A DNA stretch of 64,000 nucleotides, taken from the NCBI GenBank assembly GCA_900768515.1, contig CAAGDG010000097.1, positions 19,095 through 83,094 on the forward strand, written 5' to 3'. The stretch is from Lentisphaeria bacterium. GTDB lineage: Bacteria; Verrucomicrobiota; Lentisphaeria; Victivallales; Victivallaceae. This document shows, piece by piece, positions 15,518 through 24,389 of this stretch (positions are counted from its first letter, which is position 1; every line of letters starts with the position of its first letter). A program made the position numbers and the translations under genes. The notes below the pieces were generated by a model, which saw only the letters and a program-made list of their open reading frames with translations, ran no database searches and was not told the DNA's origin.

Positions 15518-17580
15518 TTGTTTGCCTTTCCTGATTGTTTGATTATTCGCCGGGATCGGAGAACGGTTCCGCCGTTTTCCGGTAGGCGGATATGATTGAC
15601 GATTCCTGCTCCGTTCCAGAGCTCCTCGAGAGGGGCCGGAAGTGTTACATCGACCGGACGGGAGGTCAGGTTGACCAGAAAATAGTAGTCGGATTCCTTC
15701 CCCGAACGTCTGGAAATTTTCACCTCCGGCGGCAATTGCGGCCAGAGTCGCTCCACTCCGCACCGTTTCGCGATCCGGCGGTAGAGGAACTCCAAAAATT
15801 CGTCTCCGGTGTCGGCGGCCAGATAGAGGGCTTCGCCCCGGCCGCAGCGGCGCCGAGTCAGCGCCGGGGTTCCGGCGAAGAAATCCCGGCCGTAGACAGC
15901 GAGGACCTCGGCGCCTTCCGCGTGACAGTATTCGCAGCGCCGTTCCACCCGGAATTCGCTCTCCGTACCGTCTTCGTCCCGGTAGCGCAGAGTCTGAATG
16001 GTTGGGGGATCGAAGACGTCGATATCTTCGCTCCAGACGCCGAAGAGTTCGCGTAGGTCCCGACCGCCGGGGTTGCCGCCTTCGAAGCAGAGGTTATGTT
16101 CGTCCACGCAGGCGGAGAGGTAGGTCATGACGATTGTGCCGCCGTTTTCGGTGAAGGTTCTCAGTCGCTCAGCCACTCCGGATTTAAGCATGAAGAGCAT
16201 GGGCAGGATCAGAAGCCGGTAGTTTTTGAAATTGCATTCGCTGGAGATGACGTCGACGGGAATGTTCAATTTCCAGAAAGCGCGGTAGTGTGCCTTGACC
16301 GTCTCCAGAAGCCGTTGCTTCCGGGCGTCGCCCCACTGCGAACCGAATCCCAGCGTCGCTGACAGCGCCCAGCCGGATTCCCAGTCAAAGACCAATCCAA
16401 CGGATGCCTCCCTGGTGCTGCCGCAGATCTCCGCCAGCCGGAGCAGCCGCTGTCCGTAACCGGCGACGCGCCGGAAGACAAGGGTTTCGGTTCCTCCGTC
16501 GTGTCCGACGACGGCGCCGTGGATTTTCTCGCAGCCGCCGCGACTCTTTCTCCACTGGAAGTACATGGTCCCGTCCGCCCCGTGGCCCAACGCAAGGAGC
16601 ATTTCCCGCTCGAACTCTCCCGGGCGGCGCATCCGGCTGTAGGGTTTGTAGTTGGGCACGCCGGGACAGCATTCCAGAATCAGGAACGGCTTCTGTTTCA
16701 TCGCGTAGTGCATGTCGTGAGTCATGCAGAGCTCCGCCGCCCGCTCCTCCGTTTCTCCGCAGTACCAGGTCGGATAGCTGTCATCGGATATGAAATCGCA
16801 CTCCGACGCAATTTTCCAGTAGTCGAGGTACGGGTAGAATCCCATCATGTTGGTGGTGACCGGCGCCCGGGAGTGTTTCCGAAGCTCGCCGATTTCAAAT
16901 CGCAGAAAGTCGGCGATCTGCAGCGTATTGTACCGCCGGAACTCCAGCACGGCGGAATCGACGGAGTCGTCCAGGGGATTCACGTCGCGGAAGGTGCTGA
17001 AACGGTGCCCCCAGTGGGAGGACCACCAGCATTCGTTCAACCGTTCGACAGTCTGATACTTTTCCTCCAGAAAACGGTGGAAGCCCGCCAGACAATTTTC
17101 GCAGCAGCACTCCCCGGAAGGTTCATTCCCGACATGCCACCCCGCCAGGGCCGGGGCGTCGGAGTAGCGGCGGGCGAGCATTCCGATCCGTTCGGCGAGA
17201 AGCCGGCGGAAGATCGGAGAGGACCAGCAGTGATTGGCACGTCTGCCCCACGGTTCACGTTGTCCGGAACGGGAAACTCGGGCCGTTTCGGGATATTTCC
17301 GGTGAAGCCAGGCTGGCCGGGCCGCCGATGGTGTGGCCAGCAGGACGTTCATCCGGTTTTTCGCACACTGTTCCATGATTTCATCGAGCCACTCGAAAGT
17401 GCAGCGTCCCTCTTCCGGTTCCAGGTCGCTCCATGAGAAGACTCCGATAGTCAGGGTGTTGCATCCGGCTTTTTTCATCAGGCGGAAATCTTCCAGAATG
17501 ATCTCCCCGCGATTTCTCCACTGTTCCGGATTGTAATCGCCTCCGTGGAGCAGATATGGGAAATGGTTTAAAATTGTCAT
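15514..17580 (-). CDS. GH42 family beta-galactosidase
   Basis: 688-residue enzyme expected to hydrolyse beta-D-galactosides. The TIM barrel covers about residues 1-380, with HGGDYNPEQW near the start, acid/base Glu153 in HVGNEPSGE, nucleophile Glu303 in LILECCPG, and a zinc-type Cys cluster at C158, C160 and C163 that matches the GH42 metal site. The trimerisation domain and small C-terminal beta domain follow. No signal peptide, so cytoplasmic action on an imported oligosaccharide is likely. It is the first gene of the leftward cluster (GH42, prepilin, GH18, symporter, sialidase), divergent from the AraC-type gene at 17746, a likely local regulator. Confidence 0.9.
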   Translation of the reverse strand: MTILNHFPYLLHGGDYNPEQWRNRGEIILEDFRLMKKAGCNTLTIGVFSWSDLEPEEGRCTFEWLDEIMEQCAKNRMNVLLATPSAARPAWLHRKYPETARVSRSGQREPWGRRANHCWSSPIFRRLLAERIGMLARRYSDAPALAGWHVGNEPSGECCCENCLAGFHRFLEEKYQTVERLNECWWSSHWGHRFSTFRDVNPLDDSVDSAVLEFRRYNTLQIADFLRFEIGELRKHSRAPVTTNMMGFYPYLDYWKIASECDFISDDSYPTWYCGETEERAAELCMTHDMHYAMKQKPFLILECCPGVPNYKPYSRMRRPGEFEREMLLALGHGADGTMYFQWRKSRGGCEKIHGAVVGHDGGTETLVFRRVAGYGQRLLRLAEICGSTREASVGLVFDWESGWALSATLGFGSQWGDARKQRLLETVKAHYRAFWKLNIPVDVISSECNFKNYRLLILPMLFMLKSGVAERLRTFTENGGTIVMTYLSACVDEHNLCFEGGNPGGRDLRELFGVWSEDIDVFDPPTIQTLRYRDEDGTESEFRVERRCEYCHAEGAEVLAVYGRDFFAGTPALTRRRCGRGEALYLAADTGDEFLEFLYRRIAKRCGVERLWPQLPPEVKISRRSGKESDYYFLVNLTSRPVDVTLPAPLEELWNGAGIVNHIRLPENGGTVLRSRRIIKQSGKANK

Positions 17581-17659
17581 ATCTCAAAAATTTTGCAATT
17601 GCTTTTTTATGGATTTTATATTTCTTTTAACATCGCAGGTTTAAATATTTTCTGCTATA

Positions 17660-17688
17660 GTTATACATAATTTTGACTTGAAAAACAA
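17660..17688 (-). promoter_or_regulatory. Promoter of the GH42-led cluster
   Basis: Minus strand TTGTTT (17688-17683), 17-nt spacer, TATAAC (17665-17660), about 80 nt upstream of the GH42 ATG. It overlaps the divergent promoter at 17678-17706. Confidence 0.55.
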
Positions 17689-17706
17689 TACTGAATCTGT
17701 TATTTT
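17678..17706 (+). promoter_or_regulatory. Promoter of the AraC-type regulator gene
   Basis: TTGAAA (17678-17683), 17-nt spacer, TATTTT (17701-17706), 40 nt before the ATG at 17746. The -35 box overlaps the opposite promoter, so expression of the two may interfere. Confidence 0.55.
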
Positions 17707-17745
17707 AATTCCAAAGTTGTCTGTTTTCTGAAAAAAGGGGGGCGA

Positions 17746-18705
17746 ATGGCGGATATTTACTGGCCGGGGACCGAAGTCCCCATCGGGCAAATCAAACCGT
17801 ATCTTCACCGCTTTCTTGATGAATATTCCGGCGGCCGGATTCATTGCGCTTACGCCCAGCCGTTTCGTCCGGAGTACACGCAGGTGGATTATCTGTTCCG
17901 GCTGATTTATGTCTTCGAGGGAAGATTTATCACCTCCGCCCCGTTCGACGGCAGAATCGAGGATCGGGAAATTGTCGGAGGCGAGTGTTTCGTCGGAGGA
18001 AGAGCACATTGGGATCATGTCGACCTGGCGCATTGCTGCTGCAAAGCCATTTCGATCATCTTCACCCGCTACCATATCCGGCTGCTCTATTCGGAATTCA
18101 GAAACGGAGAAGTTCTGCAGCAGCCCTACAGCCATCTGCAGTATGAATCGCCGGTTCTGAAAAAAATGGCGGATGCCGTTGACGCGGTGCTGCTCAACCG
18201 GATCGCGTCTCAGCCCGCAGCCTCCGTTTCTCGTTCACTCCCGCTGCTGCTGCAGGCCACAATATTGGAACTGCTGCGGGAAATCGACCGCCTTTCGCTG
18301 CCGCAGTCGTCGCAGTATCCGCAGATTCTGAAAAGGGTCCTGTTCTATATGCAGGTGAACTTCTCTGCGAATATCAGCTGCAGTTCCATCTGTTCGGAGC
18401 TGCAGGTGAACCGCACTTACATTTCCACGCTTTTCCACCGCTTTGTCGGAATGGAGATGAAAAGCTATCTCTTAAAGCTGCGCATGGAGAAGTCCCTCCA
18501 GCTGTTGCGGCATTATCCGATGTCGATCGACGAGATCGCCGCGCAGTGCGGTTTCTCCTCTTCAAAATATTTTATCGCCTGTTTCAAGCGCTTTTACGGC
18601 GGTTCTCCGGGCAGTTTCCGCAAGGCCGCCAGACTTGCGGAAGAGAGTCCCCGGGACGCGAAGGGCGTATTCGGCGAGTTCTGGAAAAACCGCGAGTTCT
18701 TTTGA
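17746..18705 (+). CDS. AraC-family transcriptional regulator
   Basis: 319-residue regulator. Residues 1-190 form an uncharacterised N-terminal sensing domain. The C-terminal 100 residues carry the AraC double helix-turn-helix: first HTH around CSSICSELQVNRTYISTLFHR and the second around IDEIAAQCGFSSSKYFIACFKRFYGGSPGSFR, the standard second-HTH signature. It is divergent from the GH42-led catabolic cluster with overlapping promoters, so it probably activates that cluster in response to a sugar. Its effector is unknown. Confidence 0.9.
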   Translation: MADIYWPGTEVPIGQIKPYLHRFLDEYSGGRIHCAYAQPFRPEYTQVDYLFRLIYVFEGRFITSAPFDGRIEDREIVGGECFVGGRAHWDHVDLAHCCCKAISIIFTRYHIRLLYSEFRNGEVLQQPYSHLQYESPVLKKMADAVDAVLLNRIASQPAASVSRSLPLLLQATILELLREIDRLSLPQSSQYPQILKRVLFYMQVNFSANISCSSICSELQVNRTYISTLFHRFVGMEMKSYLLKLRMEKSLQLLRHYPMSIDEIAAQCGFSSSKYFIACFKRFYGGSPGSFRKAARLAEESPRDAKGVFGEFWKNREFF

Positions 18706-18788
18706 GGCAAGGCGACGTAAATGTCATACGCCCTTCCGGACTCTCCGCCTCCGGAAGGTTCGAGCTCCCACGCTCCGCTCCGGCGGGG

Positions 18789-19499
18789 TCATTCAGGCAG
18801 GCGGATTCCGGTCCACGGACAGAATTTCCAGCTCGCATCCGCCGGAACCCCATTCGGACAGAGCCGCGGAAGGAACAGGGAATTCAAAGGGAAATCCAGC
18901 TGCTTTTTCAACACCTTGTTGTTTTTCTGCCGCAGCTGGATCTCCAGCGATCCCGGAAGATAAGGATCGACGGTGCGTTTCCCGTTGACGTCGAGATCCT
19001 GAAAGACGAAAAAGGTGAAATTGCGGCCCATGTTGCCCATCACGTTGGTGAGCAGCGGCGTGATGGATGCGATCAGAACTTCCAGGTCGGCCGGAAGATC
19101 CTGGACCGGGCGGAGACGCTCGCGCCGACCCTCCTCCGGCTGGTAGAACACCTGCAGCCCCGAGGCGATCTGCTGCTGCTGGTAGAACCGGTAATTCCCC
19201 CGTTCATTATCACACTGAAACACCGCCAGCAACGCATAGTTGCGCAACAGTTTGAGCGCGGTGTCGATGGACTGGGGATCGCTGCCGGTCGTGTTGCGGA
19301 AGATGTTGATCCAATACTCCTGCGGGATCCACCAGCCGATCGCAATATGATTTCCGCCGGGCGGAGAGAAGTTGAGCTGGGTTTCATGAACGAGATCCGG
19401 CAGATATACTTTTTCCACCGGCAGCCGCTCCTGTGCCGCCACCGGCAGAAAAACGCACAGCGCCAGAGCCGGCGCCAGTATTCTCAAAAGATTGCTCAT
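18789..19499 (-). CDS. Secreted protein of unknown function, Cys-motif C-terminus
   Basis: 236-residue exported protein. The start at 19499 is chosen because a signal peptide (residues 1-22, ending VAAQ) begins there and a promoter lies 35-60 nt upstream. The mature protein has no recognised domain; residues 60-90 are Tyr/Gln-rich around YRFYQQQQ. The last 25 residues hold CPNG and CPWTG spaced like a zinc ribbon (C-P-x-C-G ... F-C-P-x-C-G) in which one Cys of each knuckle is lost. Convergent with the AraC gene; probably monocistronic. It could be a periplasmic or surface protein; no function is proposed. Confidence 0.65.
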   Translation of the reverse strand: MSNLLRILAPALALCVFLPVAAQERLPVEKVYLPDLVHETQLNFSPPGGNHIAIGWWIPQEYWINIFRNTTGSDPQSIDTALKLLRNYALLAVFQCDNERGNYRFYQQQQIASGLQVFYQPEEGRRERLRPVQDLPADLEVLIASITPLLTNVMGNMGRNFTFFVFQDLDVNGKRTVDPYLPGSLEIQLRQKNNKVLKKQLDFPLNSLFLPRLCPNGVPADASWKFCPWTGIRLPE

Positions 19500-19530
19500 C
19501 GGCGACCCCACATCCCGTCTCCCGGAAATA

Positions 19531-19558
19531 ACAATAGCACTCTGCCGGAAGATTGCAA
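19531..19558 (-). promoter_or_regulatory. Promoter of the secreted-protein gene at 18789
   Basis: Minus strand TTGCAA (19558-19553), 16-nt spacer, TATTGT (19536-19531) preceded by TGC, an extended -10 form. Confidence 0.6.
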
Positions 19559-19656
19559 GTCCGGCTCCGTTTTTTTTGGCGGCCGGAGAAATCGTCCGGC
19601 CTCCTTTCCGGATCGGGAGGAGCCTCTTTTTTTCGACAGAAAACGGCGCCGCCGGG

Positions 19657-19685
19657 TTGAGAAAAAAGGCATGCGGCAGTATAAT
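19657..19685 (+). promoter_or_regulatory. dnaE promoter
   Basis: TTGAGA (19657-19662), 17-nt spacer, perfect TATAAT (19680-19685), 42 nt before the dnaE ATG. Confidence 0.7.
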
Positions 19686-19726
19686 AACTATCATGACATT
19701 TTTTATGACCAAGGAGTGTTTTTCCA

Positions 19727-22700
19727 ATGCCTTCCGATTTTGTTCATCTGCATTTGCATACCCATTACAGTTTGCTTGACGGCGCATGTACCGTGAACGG
19801 ATTGGTCAAGCTGGCCCAGGAGATGGATATGCCGGCGGTGGCGATCACCGACCACGGCTACATGGGGGGAGTGGAGGAGTTTCACCAGGTGCTTTCCAAG
19901 GCCGGAATCAATCCGATCATCGGGGTGGAGGCGTATGTCGCGCCGGGTGACCGGCGGGATTTCGATTCCGGCAAGCCCTTCAACCGCGGAGGATTCCACC
20001 TGATCCTGCTCAGCGAGAACGAGGCGGGGTACAAGAGTCTCTGCAAGATGATGTCCGCTGCGAACAAGGAGGGGTTCCACTACAAGCCGCGGGTGGACAA
20101 GGAGCTGCTGCGGGAGTACCGGGAAGGGCTGATCTGTTCGACCGCCTGCATCGGCAGCGAGATTTCACAGTATTTCCTGCAGGGGGACCCGAAGCGGGCG
20201 GAGAAGGCGCTCTTCGAATACCTCGACATTTTCGGGCGCGATCATTTCTTCGTGGAAATCATGGATCACGGCATGGAGGAGGAGCGGCGCTGCAACAAGT
20301 TCCTGATCGATCTGGCCCGCCGCAACCAGCTGCCGCTGATCGCCACCAACGACGTCCACTACATGCGCCGGGAGGACGCCGAGGCGCACGAGATCATGCT
20401 CTGCATCCAGACCGGGGCGCGGCTGGCGGAGAAACACTTCAAATTCTCCGGGCCGGACTACTATTTCAAAAGCGAACAGGAGATGAAGGAGCTGTTCCGG
20501 GAGATTCCGGAGGCGGTCACCAACACCCGGCTGATTGCGGAACGGTGCAGCATGAAGTTCCACTATGTTCCGGAGGTCAACCACTACCCGAAGTTCTACA
20601 TGCCGGACGGGCGTCTGGCCGATCGGAACGATCTGCGCGAGGTCTGCTTCGACAACATGGAGTACCGTTACGGATTCGACCCGCGCAAACTTTCGAGCTA
20701 CACCGGGGAGCAGCAGAAGATCCTCGACCGGATGGAATATGAATTGAGCATCATCGAAAAGACCGGTTTCATCAGTTACTTCTTCGTGGTGTCCGACTTC
20801 ATCCGCCACGCGAAGAAGGAGGGGATTCCGGTCGGACCGGGGCGGGGATCCGGCGCGGGATCGCTGGTCGCTTACCTGACATTGATCACCGACATCGATC
20901 CGCTTCGGTTCCACCTTTTTTTCGAACGGTTCCTGAATCCGGAGCGGGTCAGTCCGCCCGACTTCGACGTGGACTTCTGTGAAAAGCGGCGCGGCGAAGT
21001 GATCGACTACGTGCGCGACAAGTACGGTTTCGACAGTGTCGCGCAGATCTGCACCTACGGATTGCTGAAGCCCAAAGCGGTGGTCAAGGATGTGGCGCGG
21101 GTGCTCGGATTCGACTTCGATTTCGGCAACCGGCTGACCAAGCTGATTCCGGACGACCCCAAGATGACGCTGGAGAAGGCGGTCGAGCAGTCCAAGGAGC
21201 TGGCGGCGCTGGTTGAAAGTGATCCGAATGTGGCGCGGGTGTTCAAATTCGCGAAGGTGCTTGAGGGGCTGAACCGGCAGGCCGGCATTCACGCCGCCGG
21301 CGTGATCATCGGCGATCAGCGGCTGGACAATCTGGTGCCGCTGGCCCGGAGCGCCTCCGACAGCATGGTGGTGCCGTTTCCCGCGCACCCGTGCGAGGAG
21401 CTGGGGCTGCTCAAGATGGACTTCCTCGGGCTGCGCACCCTGACCATCATCAAGAATGCGCTCGACATGATCCGGAAGAATCACGGCATCGACCTCGACA
21501 TGATGAAGATTCCGCTCGACGACCCCAAGACGTTCGAGATGCTCCAGCGCGGGGACACGGTGGCGGTCTTCCAGCTGGAATCCGGCGGAATGCAGAACCT
21601 CTGTCGCTCCTTCGGCGTGGAGACGCTGGAACACATCATTGCGCTCCTGGCGATCTACCGGCCGGGGCCGATGCAGTTCATTCCCGACTTCATCGCCCGG
21701 AAGAAGGGGGAGGCGGAGATCATCTACGACCATCCGCTGATGGAGGATTGCCTCAAGGAGACCTACGGGATCATGCTCTACCAGGAGCAGATCATGCAGG
21801 TGGTGCAGGTGCTGGCCGGCTTCACGCTGGGCGGCGCGGACATCCTGCGCCGTGCGATCGGCAAGAAAAAGGTCGATGTGCTGGCCAAGCAGAAGGAGAA
21901 GTTCTTCAAAGGGTGCAAGGAGACCAACAACATCGACGAGAAGCTGGCCGACCAGATCTGGGAGAAGATCAAATTGTTCGCGGGATACGGGTTCAACAAG
22001 TCGCATTCGGCGGCCTACGGGTTCGTCTGCTATCAGACCGCGTATCTGAAGGCGAACTATCCGGTGGAGTTCATGGCGGCGGTACTGACCAGCGAACTGG
22101 AGTCCGCCGATCAGATCGCGTTTCTGATCAACGCCTGCAAGGAGATGGGGATCAAGGTGCTGCCGCCCGATGTGAACTCCTCCGAAATCAGTTTTTCGGT
22201 CGACAACGGCTGCATCCGGTTCGGACTCGGCGCCATCAAAGGGGTCGGAGAGGTCGCTGCGACGAAGATCATCGAGAGCCGCAATGCGGAGGGGAAGTTC
22301 GAGAGCTTCCTCGACTTCTGCGAGCGGTGCGGCGCCGATGTCAACTCCCGGATGCTCGAACATCTGACCCGGGCGGGGGCGCTTGACGGGCTCGGGCTGC
22401 GCCGTTCGCAGATTCTGGCCACCGCCGAGCCGATGATGGCGTTTGCGGCCGGGCGGGCGAGGGACCGGGCCAGCGGGCAGGGGTCGCTCTTCGATCTGCT
22501 GGACGGCGGGGAGAGCGCGGAAGCCTGCAGCGTGCCGATTCCGGACATTCCGGAGTTCGACTCCGACGAGATTCTCAAGAGCGAGAAGGAGCTGCTCGGG
22601 TTCTACGTGACCGGCCATCCGCTGGACCGGCATGCCGGGTTGGTCCGCACCTTCGCATCGCATCCGATTCGTTCGCTCGGCACGCTCAAGGACAACACGC

Positions 22701-23278
22701 AGGTGCGCCTGACCGGGATGGTCGGCGGTTTTACCAGCAAATTCAGCAAGAATTCCGGGAAACCGTTCGGCGTTCTGCAGCTGGAGGATCTCGACTCCTC
22801 GATCGAATGCATGCTCTACGAACGGGCGCTGAACGCGGTCAACAGCGCGGGAATCGTACTGGAACCCGGCGTTCCGCTGCTGCTGGAGGCGACGGTCAGC
22901 AAGCGCGACGAGTCGGAAAATCCCCGGGTGATCGTCGAACGGCTGATGCCGCTGGAGGAGGCGCCGCTCCATTTTACCGAACGGCTCCACGTGCATCTGT
23001 ACGCCGACCGGATCGGGAATGGAACGGTCCGCGAACTGGCGGAGATCTTCGGCCGCTACCCCGGCGACGCGGAACTGGTCTTCTGCGTGGTCGGGCGGGA
23101 TGATTCGGTCACTTTCATCGAGGCGCGGGGACGGGGGGTGAGCGTCGCCCCGGAACTGCTCGCCGAGATCGACCGTGTGCTCGGAACGGGAAACTACCGG
23201 CTGAAGGCGCGTTCCTACGACCCGCCGCCGCGCCGGGCGTGGAACCGGGAGAAGGCCGCTGCTCCGGCCGGACAGTAA
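19727..23278 (+). CDS. dnaE: DNA polymerase III subunit alpha
   Basis: 1183-residue replicative polymerase of the DnaE1 type. The PHP domain begins at once (HLHLHTHYSLLDGA, residues 6-19) with ITDHGYMGG at about 41-49. The Pol III palm shows GPGRGSGAGSLVAY (about 370) and the catalytic PDFDVDFCE segment (about 407). FNKSHSAAYG marks the fingers, and helix-hairpin-helix and OB-fold regions follow toward residue 1100. Length and order match chromosomal DnaE. AAGGAG lies 10 nt before the ATG. Monocistronic, ended by a strong terminator at 23296. Confidence 0.98.
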   Translation: MPSDFVHLHLHTHYSLLDGACTVNGLVKLAQEMDMPAVAITDHGYMGGVEEFHQVLSKAGINPIIGVEAYVAPGDRRDFDSGKPFNRGGFHLILLSENEAGYKSLCKMMSAANKEGFHYKPRVDKELLREYREGLICSTACIGSEISQYFLQGDPKRAEKALFEYLDIFGRDHFFVEIMDHGMEEERRCNKFLIDLARRNQLPLIATNDVHYMRREDAEAHEIMLCIQTGARLAEKHFKFSGPDYYFKSEQEMKELFREIPEAVTNTRLIAERCSMKFHYVPEVNHYPKFYMPDGRLADRNDLREVCFDNMEYRYGFDPRKLSSYTGEQQKILDRMEYELSIIEKTGFISYFFVVSDFIRHAKKEGIPVGPGRGSGAGSLVAYLTLITDIDPLRFHLFFERFLNPERVSPPDFDVDFCEKRRGEVIDYVRDKYGFDSVAQICTYGLLKPKAVVKDVARVLGFDFDFGNRLTKLIPDDPKMTLEKAVEQSKELAALVESDPNVARVFKFAKVLEGLNRQAGIHAAGVIIGDQRLDNLVPLARSASDSMVVPFPAHPCEELGLLKMDFLGLRTLTIIKNALDMIRKNHGIDLDMMKIPLDDPKTFEMLQRGDTVAVFQLESGGMQNLCRSFGVETLEHIIALLAIYRPGPMQFIPDFIARKKGEAEIIYDHPLMEDCLKETYGIMLYQEQIMQVVQVLAGFTLGGADILRRAIGKKKVDVLAKQKEKFFKGCKETNNIDEKLADQIWEKIKLFAGYGFNKSHSAAYGFVCYQTAYLKANYPVEFMAAVLTSELESADQIAFLINACKEMGIKVLPPDVNSSEISFSVDNGCIRFGLGAIKGVGEVAATKIIESRNAEGKFESFLDFCERCGADVNSRMLEHLTRAGALDGLGLRRSQILATAEPMMAFAAGRARDRASGQGSLFDLLDGGESAEACSVPIPDIPEFDSDEILKSEKELLGFYVTGHPLDRHAGLVRTFASHPIRSLGTLKDNTQVRLTGMVGGFTSKFSKNSGKPFGVLQLEDLDSSIECMLYERALNAVNSAGIVLEPGVPLLLEATVSKRDESENPRVIVERLMPLEEAPLHFTERLHVHLYADRIGNGTVRELAEIFGRYPGDAELVFCVVGRDDSVTFIEARGRGVSVAPELLAEIDRVLGTGNYRLKARSYDPPPRRAWNREKAAAPAGQ

Positions 23279-23295
23279 CCCAGAACAGAAAATAC

Positions 23296-23343
23296 AAGTG
23301 CGGCTCCCGGCCGGTGAAGCGGGGGAGCCGCACTTTCTTTTTT
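23296..23343 (+). terminator. dnaE terminator
   Basis: A perfect 13-bp stem (23296-23308 with 23323-23335) with a 14-nt loop is followed by TCTTTTTTTT. It starts 18 nt after the dnaE stop. Confidence 0.85.
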
Positions 23344-23344
23344 C

Positions 23345-23380
23345 AGCGGGATCCCGGGCGGTTTTTCCCGGGATCCCGCT
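23345..23380. repeat. Perfect 14-bp inverted repeat, second hairpin after dnaE
   Basis: Arms 23345-23358 and 23367-23380 pair perfectly (AGCGGGATCCCGGG) around an 8-nt loop. It directly follows the dnaE terminator and lies 12 nt before the end of the convergent gene at 23392. No U-tract follows on the minus strand, so its role as a leftward terminator is doubtful. Confidence 0.6.
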
Positions 23381-23391
23381 GTTTCGCCGGT

Positions 23392-24372
23392 TCAGGAACG
23401 GGGGGTTCCGGCGGTTTTATTCTCAGAACCCGTTTCCCGTTCCCCCTCCACCGTGAGGCGGATGGAACGGAACTCCACTTTTCCGGCAGGACCGAAGTTT
23501 GCCGGTTCGAACGAAAAGGTGGTGGCCCCGTCCGGAATCTGATAGACCCGTTCACAGTTGCGCCAGTCGGACGTGCCGGAGGCGTGGAACGTCTCCGGCC
23601 ACGGTCCGACGCCGTTGTACTTGGCGTCGTGGAAGCGGACCGCGATTCGGGCGTCTTTCCAGTCGGCGTCGCCGTGAAGCACGTCTGTGACCTTCATTTT
23701 CATGGAGAGCTTCAGCGCGCCCCACTCCGGACGGACCGGAACGTGCATGCGGTGGCTGCCCCGTCCGTCGATGGTCAGATCGACCGTGCCGTCGGGGTTG
23801 ACGGTGGCGTGTACCGGCGCTTTGTCGATCCCCTCCGGGGCGATGCCGCCGGGATTGGGGGCGAGCAGGAGATTCTCCGGCGCGGGTGTGAGCACCAGAT
23901 TGCGGAACTCCATGGTTCCCGAGGCGCCGAAGTGGGAAGGTTCGACCAGCAGGATCTCCGCGTTGGGCGGAACGTCGTAAACCCGGCTGCAGTGCTGGGC
24001 CGGATGGGTTCCGGAGACGCCGAAAACCGTCGGCCAGCCGCCGGTCTGTTTCCAATGGCGGTCGAAAAAACGCAGCGCGAGCCGACCGTTTTTCCAGTCC
24101 TCGTTGCCCGGGACCAGGTTTTCCGGCTTCAGTTCGGCGCTGAGGTAAAGCCTGCGAAGTTCCGGCGTGATGTACACCGTGTACTGGACCGAGCCGGGCC
24201 GGGTGAATTTCAGGTTGAGTTTCCCGTCGTCGCTTTCGGTGACTTCGACTCCCTCCGGCAGTTTCCGTCCTTCGGGAGCGCCTCCGGGAACCGTGTGGGC
24301 GAGCAGCAGATTCTCCGCGCCGGAGAGTGTGATTCCGGCCAGGGCGAACAGGGCGAGCAGTTGAAGTTTCAT
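23392..24372 (-). CDS. Secreted protein with duplicated beta-rich module
   Basis: 326-residue exported protein; signal peptide residues 1-19 (LSGAEN). The mature part consists of two homologous modules of about 140 residues: the first has GNEDWKNGRLALRFFD, GVSG and FGASGTMEFRNL, the second GDADWKDARIAVRFHD, HASG and FGPAGKVEFRSI in the same order. Such jelly-roll modules resemble carbohydrate-binding domains attached to glycosidases, an inference from shape and context. It starts 17 nt after the GH2-like gene on the same strand, with GGAGG upstream, so both are probably one operon and it may help bind the substrate of that enzyme. Confidence 0.75.
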   Translation of the reverse strand: MKLQLLALFALAGITLSGAENLLLAHTVPGGAPEGRKLPEGVEVTESDDGKLNLKFTRPGSVQYTVYITPELRRLYLSAELKPENLVPGNEDWKNGRLALRFFDRHWKQTGGWPTVFGVSGTHPAQHCSRVYDVPPNAEILLVEPSHFGASGTMEFRNLVLTPAPENLLLAPNPGGIAPEGIDKAPVHATVNPDGTVDLTIDGRGSHRMHVPVRPEWGALKLSMKMKVTDVLHGDADWKDARIAVRFHDAKYNGVGPWPETFHASGTSDWRNCERVYQIPDGATTFSFEPANFGPAGKVEFRSIRLTVEGERETGSENKTAGTPRS

Positions 24373-24389
24373 CGATTGCCTCCGAAGTT

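Noticed and set aside
18546..19796. 416-codon plus-strand frame overlapping the secreted-protein gene and the dnaE start
   Set aside because: It overlaps the AraC 3' end and dnaE in another frame and lacks a start signal.
20165..22996. Open frame of 943 codons antisense to dnaE
   Set aside because: The dnaE reading is certain; the antisense frame is Arg/His/Val-rich with no motif.
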